A DNA stretch of 64,000 nt. Source: Streptomyces abyssomicinicus. Lineage in GTDB: Bacteria; Actinomycetota; Actinomycetes; Streptomycetales; Streptomycetaceae. The notes under the pieces were generated by a model, which did no database searches, was not told the DNA's origin, and saw only the letters and a program-made list of their open reading frames with translations. The DNA lies in contig NZ_BBZI01000009.1 in assembly GCF_008974245.1 (NCBI RefSeq), forward strand, positions 1 to 64,000, written 5' to 3'. Position 1 is the first letter of the stretch, and every line of letters begins with the position of its first letter. Position numbers and translations under genes: made by a program. Positions 1 to 7,726 of the stretch are shown in pieces.

Positions 1-76
1 AGCGGGATTTGCCTTCCGGGCCGTTGGGCCCTTCCGACCTGTGAGACTTTAGCGGATTCCCTTCCCCCGATGCCAA
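1..76 (-). promoter_or_regulatory. Probable rRNA operon promoter and start of its leader, reading leftwards out of the window
   Basis: Read on the minus strand there is TTGGCA (76-71), a 19-nt spacer and TAAAGT (51-46), followed by a leader that ends at the window edge with GGAAGGCAAATCCCGCT. That purine-rich leader resembles the spacer between promoters and 16S rRNA in Streptomyces rrn operons, as I recall it. No protein-coding signal is visible here. Inference: an rrn operon begins just left of the window and is divergent from trpS. The 16S gene itself is not visible. Confidence 0.55.
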
Positions 77-287
77 TCGGGGGTCCCGCTCTCACGAACG
101 AGGAATCCTGCACTCCGCAATGCACACGTCGACACACACGGCAGAAATAGCCGCGAGGCTTCGGTGGTGCTTGTGGGGTGGCTGTCCGGGGCCGACCGGA
201 GTCGGTGCTCACGTCGGACAACTCGGAGAACCTTACGGATCACCTCGGGCAGTGTCAAACTCCCTGTACAGGCACCCCGTCACGGCC

Positions 288-299
288 TAGCCTGGCCGC
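288..299 (+). promoter_or_regulatory. -10 box of a leaderless trp leader transcript
   Basis: TAGCCT at 288-293 is followed by six bases and then the GTG of the leader peptide. This is the geometry of a Streptomyces leaderless transcript, with transcription starting at or next to the start codon. There is no Shine-Dalgarno sequence before that GTG. The -35 element is not clear. Confidence 0.55.
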
Positions 300-344
300 G
301 TGAACTCAGCGCATGCGTGCACCCAGAGCTGGTGGGCCGCCTGA
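300..344 (+). CDS. Tryptophan-sensing leader peptide, 14 aa
   Basis: This GTG-initiated ORF encodes MNSAHACTQSWWAA and stops 126 bases before trpS. Two adjacent Trp codons lie at residues 11-12, with the stop inside the loop of the first downstream hairpin. That is how a ribosome-mediated attenuator senses charged tRNA-Trp. It appears leaderless. In S. coelicolor the auxiliary, indolmycin-resistant tryptophanyl-tRNA synthetase gene is known to be controlled by ribosome-mediated attenuation, so the arrangement fits the downstream gene. It is too short for ordinary ORF calling. Confidence 0.75.
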   Translation: MNSAHACTQSWWAA

Positions 345-404
345 CGGCGGCCCGTCCTCACGCATGCGATCAAGCAGCGGCCGCCGGATCCCGGCGGCCG
401 TTTC
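311..404 (+). promoter_or_regulatory. Transcription attenuator of trpS
   Basis: Three alternative pairings are visible. Segment 1 (334-341) pairs with segment 2 (346-353) as an 8-bp hairpin across the peptide stop. Segment 2 (346-352) can instead pair with segment 3 (379-385) as an antiterminator. Segment 3 (378-386) pairs with segment 4 (392-400) as the terminator. A further 9-bp pairing, GCATGCGTG (311-319) with CACGCATGC (359-367), encloses the first hairpin. Stalling at the Trp-Trp codons would cover segment 1 and favour the antiterminator. The pairings are seen directly; the mechanism is inferred. Confidence 0.7.
378..403 (+). terminator. Attenuator terminator hairpin
   Basis: CGGCCGCCG (378-386) pairs perfectly with CGGCGGCCG (392-400) around a five-base GATCC loop and is followed by TTT. 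The short U tract is usual for Streptomyces terminators. Confidence 0.65.
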
Positions 405-469
405 CCGTATCTCCCTCCACGGGGTGGCCGCCGGGCACGGAGCGGCCCGGACGACCAGGAGGTCGGGAG

Positions 470-1489
470 ATGGGTCGAGAGACGAAGCGGGTCTTCAGCG
501 GTGTCCAGCCGTCGGGGCATCTGACACTGGGCAACTACCTCGGGGCGGTCCGCCGCTGGGCGGCCGTCGACCAGCACCGGTCCGACGCCCTGTTCTGCGT
601 CGTCGATCTGCACGCACTCACCGTGGAGCACGACCCCGCAAGGCTCCGGCGGCTGAGCCGGCAGACGGCCACGCTGCTGCTGGCGTCCGGGCTGGACCCC
701 GAGGTGTGCACCGTGTTCGTGCAGAGCCACGTCGACGAGCACGCGCGGCTGTCCTATCTGCTGGAGTGCGTGGCGACCGACGGTGAGATGCGGCGGATGG
801 TGCAGTACAAGGAGAAGGTCGTGCGCCAGCAGGAGCAGGGCAACGGTGTGCGGCTGTCCCTGCTGACGTATCCGGTGCTGATGGCGGCGGACATCCTGGC
901 GTACGCCACCGACGAGGTGCCGGTGGGCGAGGACCAGCGACAGCATGTCGAGCTGGCACGGGGCGTCGCGGAGCGGTTCAACCAGCGCTACGGCCGTACC
1001 TTCGTCGTTCCGAAGGCCACCCTGGCCACGGTCGGTGCGCGGGTGATGAACCTGCAGGAGCCCGCCTCGAAGATGGGGAAGAGCGACCGTTCGGGGCAGG
1101 GGGTGGTGCGTCTCCTGGACGAACCCGAAGTGGTGCGCAGGAAGGTGATGCGGGCGGTCACCGACAGCGGGGCCGGTGGGCAGGAGGTCGTGTACGACCG
1201 AGCGGCCCGGCCGGGGGTGGCCAATCTGCTGGAGATCCTCGCCGCCTGCACCGGCGAGGAGCCGGCGGCGCTGGCCGGGAAGTACACGGGGTACGGCCCT
1301 CTGAAGAAGGACGTCGCCGAGGCCGTCGTGGAGGTGCTGCGGCCGGTGCGGGAGCGGCACGCGGAGCTGTGCGCGGATCCGGCCCAGGTGGACGGCGTGC
1401 TGCGGGCGGGGGCCGAGCGGGCTCGGGAGAGAGCGCGGCCGGTGGTGGACGCGGCCTACCGGGCGATCGGGCTGCTGCCGCCGGCCTGA
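470..1489 (+). CDS. trpS: Tryptophanyl-tRNA synthetase (auxiliary, TrpRS1 type)
   Basis: Class I aminoacyl-tRNA synthetase of 339 aa that charges tRNA-Trp in the cytoplasm. The N-terminal SGHLTLGNY (residues 15-23) is the HIGH-type signature and KMGKS at 201-205 is the KMSKS loop. The start follows AGGAGGT with a 6-base spacer; the frame runs open much further upstream through the attenuator but has no coding features there. The leader peptide and attenuator, plus proC downstream, match the locus of the indolmycin-resistant TrpRS1 of S. coelicolor (SCO3334). Expression is therefore probably induced when charged tRNA-Trp is low. Resistance itself cannot be read from the sequence. Confidence 0.93.
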   Translation: MGRETKRVFSGVQPSGHLTLGNYLGAVRRWAAVDQHRSDALFCVVDLHALTVEHDPARLRRLSRQTATLLLASGLDPEVCTVFVQSHVDEHARLSYLLECVATDGEMRRMVQYKEKVVRQQEQGNGVRLSLLTYPVLMAADILAYATDEVPVGEDQRQHVELARGVAERFNQRYGRTFVVPKATLATVGARVMNLQEPASKMGKSDRSGQGVVRLLDEPEVVRRKVMRAVTDSGAGGQEVVYDRAARPGVANLLEILAACTGEEPAALAGKYTGYGPLKKDVAEAVVEVLRPVRERHAELCADPAQVDGVLRAGAERARERARPVVDAAYRAIGLLPPA

Positions 1490-1497
1490 AGGGCACC

Positions 1498-1533
1498 GGG
1501 TCCCGGGGCGGAGCGGGCTCCGCCCCGGGACCC
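1498..1533. terminator. Bidirectional terminator between trpS and proC
   Basis: A 16-bp perfect stem (1498-1513 with 1518-1533) with a 4-base loop lies between the two convergent stop codons. It can serve both strands. Confidence 0.7.
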
Positions 1534-1547
1534 CCGTGTCCGTCGCC

Positions 1548-2360
1548 TCAGGAGCCGTTGCCGGAGGCGAGTTCGCGGCTGCGGTCGCGGGCGGCCTCGA
1601 GCGCGGCGATCAGGGCGGCGCGGACGCCGTGGTTCTCCAGCTCGCGGATGGCGCTGATGGTGGTGCCCGCGGGCGAGGTGACGTTCTCGCGAAGCTTCAC
1701 CGGGTGCTCGCCGCTGTCACGGAGCATGACGGCGGCGCCGATGGCGGACTGGACGATCAGGTCGTGGGCCTTGTCCCGGGGCAGGCCGAGCAGGATGCCG
1801 GCGTCGGTCATGGCCTCCACCAGGTAGTAGAAGTACGCCGGACCGGAGCCGGAGAGCGCGGTGCAGGCGTCCTGCTGCGACTCGGGGACGCGGAGGGTCT
1901 TGCCCACCGATCCGAAGATCTGCTCCGCGGTCTCGACGTGGGCGTCGGTGGCGTGACGTCCCGCGGAGATCACGGACATGGCCTCGTCGACCAGGGCGGG
2001 GGTGTTGGGCATGACGCGGACCACGGGGACGCCGGCCGGGAGGCGGTCCTCCAGAGAGGCGGTCGTGATGCCGGCGGCGCCGCTGATGACCAGGCGTCCG
2101 GCCGGGACGTGCGGGGCCAGCTCCTCGACCAGGGCGCCCATGTCCTGCGGCTTGACGGTGAGGATCAGGGTGTCGGCGGCCTTGGCGGCCTCGGCGTTGC
2201 CGACCGCCGTCACCCCGTAGCGGGAGCAGAGCTCCTCGGCGCGTTCGGCGCGGCGGGTTGTGACCAGCAGGTCGGACGGGTTCCAGCCGCCCCGGATCAT
2301 GCCGCTGAGCAGTGCTTCGCCGATCTTGCCGGTGCCGAGAACTGCGACTTTCTGGCTCAT
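1548..2360 (-). CDS. proC: Pyrroline-5-carboxylate reductase
   Basis: 270 aa, the usual length. It reduces 1-pyrroline-5-carboxylate to L-proline with NAD(P)H, the last step of proline synthesis. The N-terminal Rossmann motif GTGKIG is at residues 9-14. The C-terminal half carries the P5CR signature region with LSGSGPAYFY and a conserved SPAGTT segment. Start chosen at the ATG preceded by CCGGAGGG; the frame is open about 35 codons further upstream but that stretch is Arg/Pro-rich and lacks family similarity. Convergent with trpS. Confidence 0.96.
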   Translation of the reverse strand: MSQKVAVLGTGKIGEALLSGMIRGGWNPSDLLVTTRRAERAEELCSRYGVTAVGNAEAAKAADTLILTVKPQDMGALVEELAPHVPAGRLVISGAAGITTASLEDRLPAGVPVVRVMPNTPALVDEAMSVISAGRHATDAHVETAEQIFGSVGKTLRVPESQQDACTALSGSGPAYFYYLVEAMTDAGILLGLPRDKAHDLIVQSAIGAAVMLRDSGEHPVKLRENVTSPAGTTISAIRELENHGVRAALIAALEAARDRSRELASGNGS

Positions 2361-2503
2361 GGGTGTTGCCCTCCGGGGGAGTTGCGCGTCGTCCACGGCC
2401 ATCCTCGCACCGGGGCCGCGGCGACCCCGCGCACTGTCCGCCAGGCGGAACGGCACTCCCGGCACGCCGTTCCCCCGTGCGGCACATCAGGCAGCGCGGC
2501 GTG

Positions 2504-3256
2504 TCAGGCCGTGCGGCGGCGGAGGGTGGCCGCGCCGACGGCGAGGACCAGGAGGGCGCAGCCGACCATGACCAGGACGTCGCGGACGAAGTCGCCGGTG
2601 ACCCCGGCGTGCTGCTGGACCTCGTTCATCCCGTCGACCGCGTAGGACATGGGCAGGACGTTGGAGACGGCCTCCAGGACGGGCTGCATCTGGTCGCGCG
2701 GGGTGAACAGACCGCACAGCAGGAGCTGCGGGAAGATCACGGCCGGCATGAACTGGACGGCCTGGAACTCCGAGGCGGCGAAGGCGGAGACGAAGAGGCC
2801 GAGGGCGGTGCCGAGGACGGCGTCGAGGAGGGCGACCAGGAGCAGCAGCCAGGGCGAGCCGGTGACGTCGAGGCCGAGGCCCCAGACGGCGAGGCCGGTG
2901 GTGAGCAGCGACTGGACGATGGCCAGGGTGCCGAAGGCGAGGGCGTAGCCGGCGATGAAGTCGGCCTTGCCGAGGGGCATGGCGAGGAGGCGTTCCAGCG
3001 TGCCCGAGGTGCGTTCGCGCAGGGTGGCGATGCTGGTGACCAGGAACATGGTGATCAGCGGGAAGATGCCGAGCAGTGAGGCGCCGATGGTGTCGAAGGT
3101 GTCAGGGCTGCCGTCGAAGACGTAGCGGAGCAGGAGCAGCAGGAGGCAGGGCACCAGGAGCAGCAGGGCGATGGTGCGGGGGTCGTTGCGGAGCTGGCGC
3201 AGGACACGGGCGGCGGTGGCGGCGGTCCGGGCTGGGCTGAGGGGCGCGGTGGTCAT
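2504..3256 (-). CDS. ABC-2 type transporter permease
   Basis: 250-aa membrane protein with about six hydrophobic segments, the first around residues 35-60 and the last just before the C-terminus. The layout is that of ABC-2 exporter permeases (drug, lipid or polysaccharide efflux; the DrrB-like group). Its ATG overlaps the stop of the ATP-binding gene by four bases (ATGA), so the two are translationally coupled and form one transporter. Substrate unknown. Confidence 0.88.
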   Translation of the reverse strand: MTTAPLSPARTAATAARVLRQLRNDPRTIALLLLVPCLLLLLLRYVFDGSPDTFDTIGASLLGIFPLITMFLVTSIATLRERTSGTLERLLAMPLGKADFIAGYALAFGTLAIVQSLLTTGLAVWGLGLDVTGSPWLLLLVALLDAVLGTALGLFVSAFAASEFQAVQFMPAVIFPQLLLCGLFTPRDQMQPVLEAVSNVLPMSYAVDGMNEVQQHAGVTGDFVRDVLVMVGCALLVLAVGAATLRRRTA

Positions 3257-4050
3257 CGGGGGGTCTCCTGGCGGTGGGACCGGGCGGCCTCGGCCGCGGC
3301 TTCGGCGGCCTCGTCGATGAGGCTGAGGAAGGCCGCCTCGACGGTGTCCGTGCCGGTGCGGGTCTTCAGGGCGTCGGGGGTGTCCTGGGCAAGGATCTGG
3401 CCCTCGCGCATCAGCAGGAGGCCGTGGCAGCGCTCGGCCTCGTCCATGACGTGGGAGGAGACCAGGAGGCTGGCGCCGCGGTCGGCGGCGATGGCGTCGA
3501 AGAGGTCCCAGAGGTCCCGGCGGAGCACCGGGTCGAGTCCGACGGTGGGTTCGTCGAGGACCAGGAGTTCCGGTGTGCCGAGGAGGGCGACGGCGAGGGA
3601 CACGCGGCTGCGCTGGCCCCCGGAGAGGTTGCCGGCCAGGGCGTCGGCATGGCTGGTGAGATCGACGTCGGCGACGGCGCGCGTCACGTTCTCCTGGCGG
3701 CGGGCCGCGGCGCGGCGGCCGGGGTCGAGGACCGCGGCGAAGTACTCCAGGTTCTGCCGGACGGTGAGGTCGTCGAAGACGGCGGGGGCCTGGGTGACGT
3801 AGCCGATGCGGGCACGCAGCGAGGGGTGTCCGGCGGGGTGGCCGAGGACCTGGAGGTCGCCGGTGACCTTGGCCTGGGTGCCCATGACGGCGCGGATCAG
3901 GGTCGATTTGCCGCAACCGGAGGGGCCGAGCAGGCCGGTGATGCGGCCGGCGGGCACGGTGAAGTCCAGGTCGCGCAGCACGGTGCGGGGGCCTCGGACC
4001 ACGGTGAGGCCGGTGGCCCGGATCGCCGGACCGGGCTGTTTATTCATCAT
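3253..4050 (-). CDS. ABC transporter ATP-binding protein
   Basis: 265 aa. Walker A GPSGCGKST at residues 42-50, signature LSGGQRSRVSLA near 150, Walker B LLVLDEPTVGLDP near 170, and the switch His in SSHVMDE. It is a DrrA/CcmA-type ATPase that powers the overlapping permease. The double ATG start lies inside an inverted repeat (TTATTCA/TGAATAA) and has no convincing Shine-Dalgarno sequence; a GGAG sits 14 bases upstream. Repressor binding there would block both transcription and initiation. Confidence 0.9.
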   Translation of the reverse strand: MMNKQPGPAIRATGLTVVRGPRTVLRDLDFTVPAGRITGLLGPSGCGKSTLIRAVMGTQAKVTGDLQVLGHPAGHPSLRARIGYVTQAPAVFDDLTVRQNLEYFAAVLDPGRRAAARRQENVTRAVADVDLTSHADALAGNLSGGQRSRVSLAVALLGTPELLVLDEPTVGLDPVLRRDLWDLFDAIAADRGASLLVSSHVMDEAERCHGLLLMREGQILAQDTPDALKTRTGTDTVEAAFLSLIDEAAEAAAEAARSHRQETPR

Positions 4051-4061
4051 GCGGTGAATAA
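4040..4061. promoter_or_regulatory. Inverted repeat over the exporter start codon (candidate operator)
   Basis: TTATTCA (4040-4046), an 8-base spacer and TGAATAA (4055-4061) form a perfect 7-bp palindrome. The ATG ATG start codons of the ABC ATPase gene lie in its left half. It is strikingly AT-rich against the surroundings. Such repeats commonly bind TetR, MarR or GntR-type repressors; no candidate regulator is adjacent. Confidence 0.5.
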
Positions 4062-4084
4062 TTCTCCGCCGCTGCGGACACGTC

Positions 4085-4116
4085 AAGGCCGCCGCGCGGA
4101 TTCGTGCGGCGGCCTT
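4085..4116 (-). terminator. Terminator of the methyltransferase gene
   Basis: An 11-bp perfect stem (4085-4095 with 4106-4116) with a 10-base loop lies downstream of the methyltransferase stop. Its minus-strand 3' side ends in TT. Confidence 0.6.
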
Positions 4117-4153
4117 GGGGCTGCGGGCGGGGTCCGGGGAGGCGGCGAGGGGG

Positions 4154-4978
4154 TCAGCGTGGTGTGACGACCAGGAGGAGGACGTCGTAGACCTCCTCGA
4201 CGAGCCCGTCCGGGAAGACCTCCCGGAGGCGGGCGCGCTCGCGGTCGAGGAAGGCGCGGGTGGATTCCTCGCCGTGCACGATGAAGAGGGAGTGGCTGGC
4301 GACGTTGGCCAGGTGGGTGTCGAGCGGGACGCGGCGGCTCCACCGGAGCACGCGGCGGGCGATCCGGTCGGGCTCGGGCGGGAACGGGGCGCCGGCGAAG
4401 AGCTTGTCGGCGTCGAGGGTGCGGGTGCCGCCGCCGGACTTGTTGGCGCGGTCGTCGCCGAAGTGCCGGCGGACGCGGTCGGCCTGCTCGGCGATCCACG
4501 GGACGTCCTGGGCGTCGGTGTTCCACCAGAGGGCGAGGGCGCCGCCCGGGTGCAGGACGCGCATCGCCTCGGGGTGGGCGTGCGCGGGGTCGGTCCAGTG
4601 CCAGGACTGGGCGTAGGTCACCAGGTCAACGGTCGCGGAGGCCAGCGGGAGGTGGTTGCCGTCGCCCCTGACCAGGGGGGTCGCGGGGAGGGCGCGGCGG
4701 AACTCGGCGGCCATGCCCTCACCGGGTTCCACGGCGAGGACCCGCGCGCCGCGGGAGCGCAGGAGGGCGGTGGAGATGCCGGTGCCTGCGCCCACGTCGA
4801 CCACGCGGGCGCCGGCCAGGGGACGGCGGGACAGTTCCTCGACGGCGTCGAACAGGACGGGCGGGTAGGTGGGGCGGGCGGCGGCGTAGACGGCTGCGGC
4901 GCTGTTGAAGGAGCGCGCCCGTTCGGCGTGGGCCGTGACCAGGGAAGCGGGCAGGGGGCGCGCGGTGGGCGAGGTCAT
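4154..4978 (-). CDS. Class I SAM-dependent methyltransferase
   Basis: 274 aa. Motif I VVDVGAGTGIST near residue 60, acidic motif II ending VLAVEPG, and motif IV/V region DLVTYAQSWHWTDP. That last segment resembles the UbiE/type-11 group of small-molecule methyltransferases. The substrate cannot be told. A GGAG lies four bases before the ATG. The gene follows a 5-copy repeat and a large hairpin, so it is probably transcribed alone. Confidence 0.85.
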   Translation of the reverse strand: MTSPTARPLPASLVTAHAERARSFNSAAAVYAAARPTYPPVLFDAVEELSRRPLAGARVVDVGAGTGISTALLRSRGARVLAVEPGEGMAAEFRRALPATPLVRGDGNHLPLASATVDLVTYAQSWHWTDPAHAHPEAMRVLHPGGALALWWNTDAQDVPWIAEQADRVRRHFGDDRANKSGGGTRTLDADKLFAGAPFPPEPDRIARRVLRWSRRVPLDTHLANVASHSLFIVHGEESTRAFLDRERARLREVFPDGLVEEVYDVLLLVVTPR

Positions 4979-5102
4979 GGCTCCATGGTGGAGCGGACCG
5001 GTGGCGGGCCTCGGGAGCTTTCACCAGGTTGGGTTCCGTGGGGCGGAAGTCTCGCAATTCCTGCCCGGGAACCCCTTATTCCGGTCCGGATGCCGGGGGC
5101 GC

Positions 5103-5199
5103 GGGGTTCCGGATCGGGTTGTTCCGGAACGCGGGTTGTTCCGGAGCGGGGTTGTTCGGGAGCGGGTTGTTCCGGAGCGGGGTTGTTCCGGAGCCGGGT
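5103..5199. repeat. Short tandem repeat, about 16-bp unit
   Basis: About five degenerate copies of GTTGTTCCGGAGCGGG stand head to tail between the methyltransferase start and the hairpin after the VWA-protein gene. No coding signal. The repeat lies in the probable promoter region of the methyltransferase. Confidence 0.7.
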
Positions 5200-5201
5200 G
5201 T

Positions 5202-5255
5202 GACGGCCCCCGAGGGGCCCGGCCGCCGCTGTGCGGGCCGGGCCCGGGGGCCGTC
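5202..5255 (-). terminator. Long terminator hairpin of the VWA-protein gene
   Basis: GACGGCCCCCG (5202-5212) pairs with CGGGGGCCGTC (5245-5255), and an inner GGGCCCGGCC/GGCCGGGCCC stem continues the structure. It lies just after the minus-strand stop codon. Confidence 0.65.
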
Positions 5256-5269
5256 GTGCGGTCACCGCG

Positions 5270-7726
5270 TCAGCGGCAGAGCCAGGACGTCACCTCCGAC
5301 TCGTCGAAGAACGGGAGCCAGCGGCACACGCCGTGGTCCTGGTCCTGCCGGTGGCCGCCTCCGTGGTGGCCGCCGCCGTGACCCGGTCCGTGGTGGCCGG
5401 GCTTGCCGTGGCCGGGTCCGTGGTGGCCGGGTTTGCCGTGGCCTCCGTGGTGGCCGGACTTCTCCTTGTTGACGAGCGTGCAGGTCACCGAGGAGCCCGC
5501 GGGGAGCGTCACCCGGTCCGCCCGGACCGGCAGCAGACCACCGTCGTCCGTCACGCAGTACCAGCCGCTCCGGCGGTATCCGGCGGGGCCGTCGGACTCA
5601 CCGAGGGTGTAGGTGCCCGAGGGCACCTCCACACCGGTGACCTCCTCGCTGCCGCTGACGCCGGCGAGGTCGGCGGGGCCGTCCGCGGTCAGGGTCCAGT
5701 CCTCCGGCTCCGCGGTGCCGTCCTCGCTGATCACGCGCTTGACCAGGGTGAGCCGGGTGTCGTCGTCGCCGTCGCAGGTGACCGTGTTGCGCACGGTGTA
5801 GGCGTTGGACTCCTGGGTCAGCTCCGTCCGGTAGGGCAGTGCCGCGTCGACCGGGCGGCCGTTGGCCGTGACCACCCGTCGGCTGCTCAGCGTGCACTCG
5901 TCCGGGATCTCGGTGGTCTCGGCGACGGTCACCGTGTCGCCGACCGCGTAGCCCTCGCGGGTCACGCCCCAGTCCTGGCCGGTGGCTCCGGCCGAACCGG
6001 GGCCGGTCAGGGTGAGTTCGGCGTCGAATCCGTCCGGGCGGTCCGCGTGCTCGTAGACCGTCCCGTCGATGGACCACTCCTTGTCGACGGTGACGTCGGC
6101 CTCGGCGTCCTCCTGCGCGCGGTTGTACACGACGCAGCTGACGGCGGCCTGGCGAGGGAGGTCGAGTGTGAAGCCGGGACCGCCGGCCGCCCCGGTGTTG
6201 GTGACCTCGACCGGGGAGTCGTCGTCGAGGTTGACGCACACGGCGTTGCGGCCGCCCTGGGTCACCACGGTGTAGCCGTCCTGCTGGGACTCCGTGACGT
6301 TCACCGAGGCGTCGTCCACGGTGCCCGGGTAGGTGGGCTGGAACACCACCGCGCCGGTACCGTCACCGGTCGTCTCCTCGGTGTCGGGCAGTCCGCCGAT
6401 CCCCTGGGTGGTGGTCGTGGCGGTGAACTCCCAGCCGGCGCCCGCCACCGTGGCGCCGGTGACGTCCTCGCCGGTGTTCTGCGGGGGCACGATCTGCTTG
6501 ACCACCGTGAGGGTTCCGTCGCAGTGGCCGAGGGCGAGGTCGTGCAGGGCCTCGGCGGCGCCCTCGAAGTTGGCGGTCTGGTAGTAGTCCGCGGTGGTCG
6601 GGTTGGTGCCGTCGTAGGCCTCCGTGCCGGAGATGGCGCGCAGGTTGAGGCCGGACACCCCCTCGACGCCCCGGCCCACGCCGAGGGCGATGACGCGCGT
6701 GCCCTCCGCCTTGACCGCGTTGGCGGCGAAGATGCCGCCCTCCACGTCCGCGAAGTGGGTGTGCGAGCCGTCGCCGGTGGCCGGGTTGTTCCAGTACGTG
6801 GGGTTGCCGTCGGTCAGCACCACGACGGCGTCGTAGTGCTGCTCGGCCTTGGCCACCGCGTACAGGCCCTGGTCCCAGTTGGTGCCGGAACCCAGCGTCC
6901 AGTCGGCGTAGAGGTCCTTGAACTCCTCCGCGCCGGCCTCCGTGGAGACCGGCACCAGTTCCGGGTGGTTGGTGGTGCCGGTGCTGGGCGACCGCCGGTC
7001 GAAGGAGAACAGCGCCAGCCGGGACGGCGTTCCGGTGAGGGCGTCCGTGAACCCGTCGGCCGCCGCCTTGAGGCTGGGCAGTGCGCTGCCCACCGAGGCC
7101 GACAGGTCGAGGACCAGCGCGATGTCCAGACCGCAGTCCTCGGGCAGCTCAGGGTTGATCCGCGACTGCTGCCAGATACCGCCCGAGGCCAGGTAGGGGC
7201 TGGTGGCGTAGTCGGTGCTGTACATGAAGTCGCTGGTCGAGGAGTAGACCTCGCCGCCCTCCAGCGCGGGGGTCTGGAACCGGTAGGGGGAGGCGAACGA
7301 GCCCGAGCCGCTGCCCGCGCCGGTGCGCAGGGTGGGGTTGGTGTACCAGCCGTCCGGCACCCCGATCTGGCGGACCCAGAAGCGCGCGCCCTCGTTGGCG
7401 CCGCCGTCGCCGGTGCCGGGCACGACGAAGCTGCAGTCGCCGTCCGCGTCGGAGGTGCAGACCGCCCAGGCGGTGTTCACCGGCTGGGTGGCGTCCTCGG
7501 AGGCGAAGAGGGCGAGCCGTACGCCGGCGAGGGGGCCCACGACCGAGTCGGCGACCCGGTCGCCGCCCGTCTTCACCGTCACCACGGAGGTGCCCGGCTC
7601 CGCCGGGGGGACGTCCGGCGGGGCGGCCGCGCCCAGGAGGGTGACGAGGGCCGCGGCCCCCGCGAGGGCACGGGCGAGACGCCCCAGGCGCCTCCGTCCC
7701 GGAGCTATGGAGCGGTGAACAGACAT
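5270..7726 (-). CDS. Large secreted von Willebrand A / prealbumin-like surface protein with a His-Gly tail
   Basis: 818 aa. Residues 1-35 are a signal peptide (Arg-rich start, hydrophobic core, AAA). Residues 48-130 look like a prealbumin/SpaA-type beta domain. Residues 200-390 are a VWA domain with an intact metal-ion site DLSAS (207-211) and VVVLTDGN. At least three further beta modules follow, each beginning with a TLTVVK-, DVTVDK- or TLVKR-type strand. The last 60 residues are HHGPGHGKPG-type repeats ending in two Cys. There is no LPXTG sorting signal or C-terminal anchor, so it is probably released or bound non-covalently. GGAAGG precedes the chosen ATG. Role unknown; adhesin- or matrix-like architecture. 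Confidence 0.85.
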   Translation of the reverse strand: MSVHRSIAPGRRRLGRLARALAGAAALVTLLGAAAPPDVPPAEPGTSVVTVKTGGDRVADSVVGPLAGVRLALFASEDATQPVNTAWAVCTSDADGDCSFVVPGTGDGGANEGARFWVRQIGVPDGWYTNPTLRTGAGSGSGSFASPYRFQTPALEGGEVYSSTSDFMYSTDYATSPYLASGGIWQQSRINPELPEDCGLDIALVLDLSASVGSALPSLKAAADGFTDALTGTPSRLALFSFDRRSPSTGTTNHPELVPVSTEAGAEEFKDLYADWTLGSGTNWDQGLYAVAKAEQHYDAVVVLTDGNPTYWNNPATGDGSHTHFADVEGGIFAANAVKAEGTRVIALGVGRGVEGVSGLNLRAISGTEAYDGTNPTTADYYQTANFEGAAEALHDLALGHCDGTLTVVKQIVPPQNTGEDVTGATVAGAGWEFTATTTTQGIGGLPDTEETTGDGTGAVVFQPTYPGTVDDASVNVTESQQDGYTVVTQGGRNAVCVNLDDDSPVEVTNTGAAGGPGFTLDLPRQAAVSCVVYNRAQEDAEADVTVDKEWSIDGTVYEHADRPDGFDAELTLTGPGSAGATGQDWGVTREGYAVGDTVTVAETTEIPDECTLSSRRVVTANGRPVDAALPYRTELTQESNAYTVRNTVTCDGDDDTRLTLVKRVISEDGTAEPEDWTLTADGPADLAGVSGSEEVTGVEVPSGTYTLGESDGPAGYRRSGWYCVTDDGGLLPVRADRVTLPAGSSVTCTLVNKEKSGHHGGHGKPGHHGPGHGKPGHHGPGHGGGHHGGGHRQDQDHGVCRWLPFFDESEVTSWLCR

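Noticed and set aside
49..258. 69-residue minus-strand ORF at the left edge
   Set aside because: It overlaps the probable rRNA promoter, has no ribosome site and no recognisable domain.
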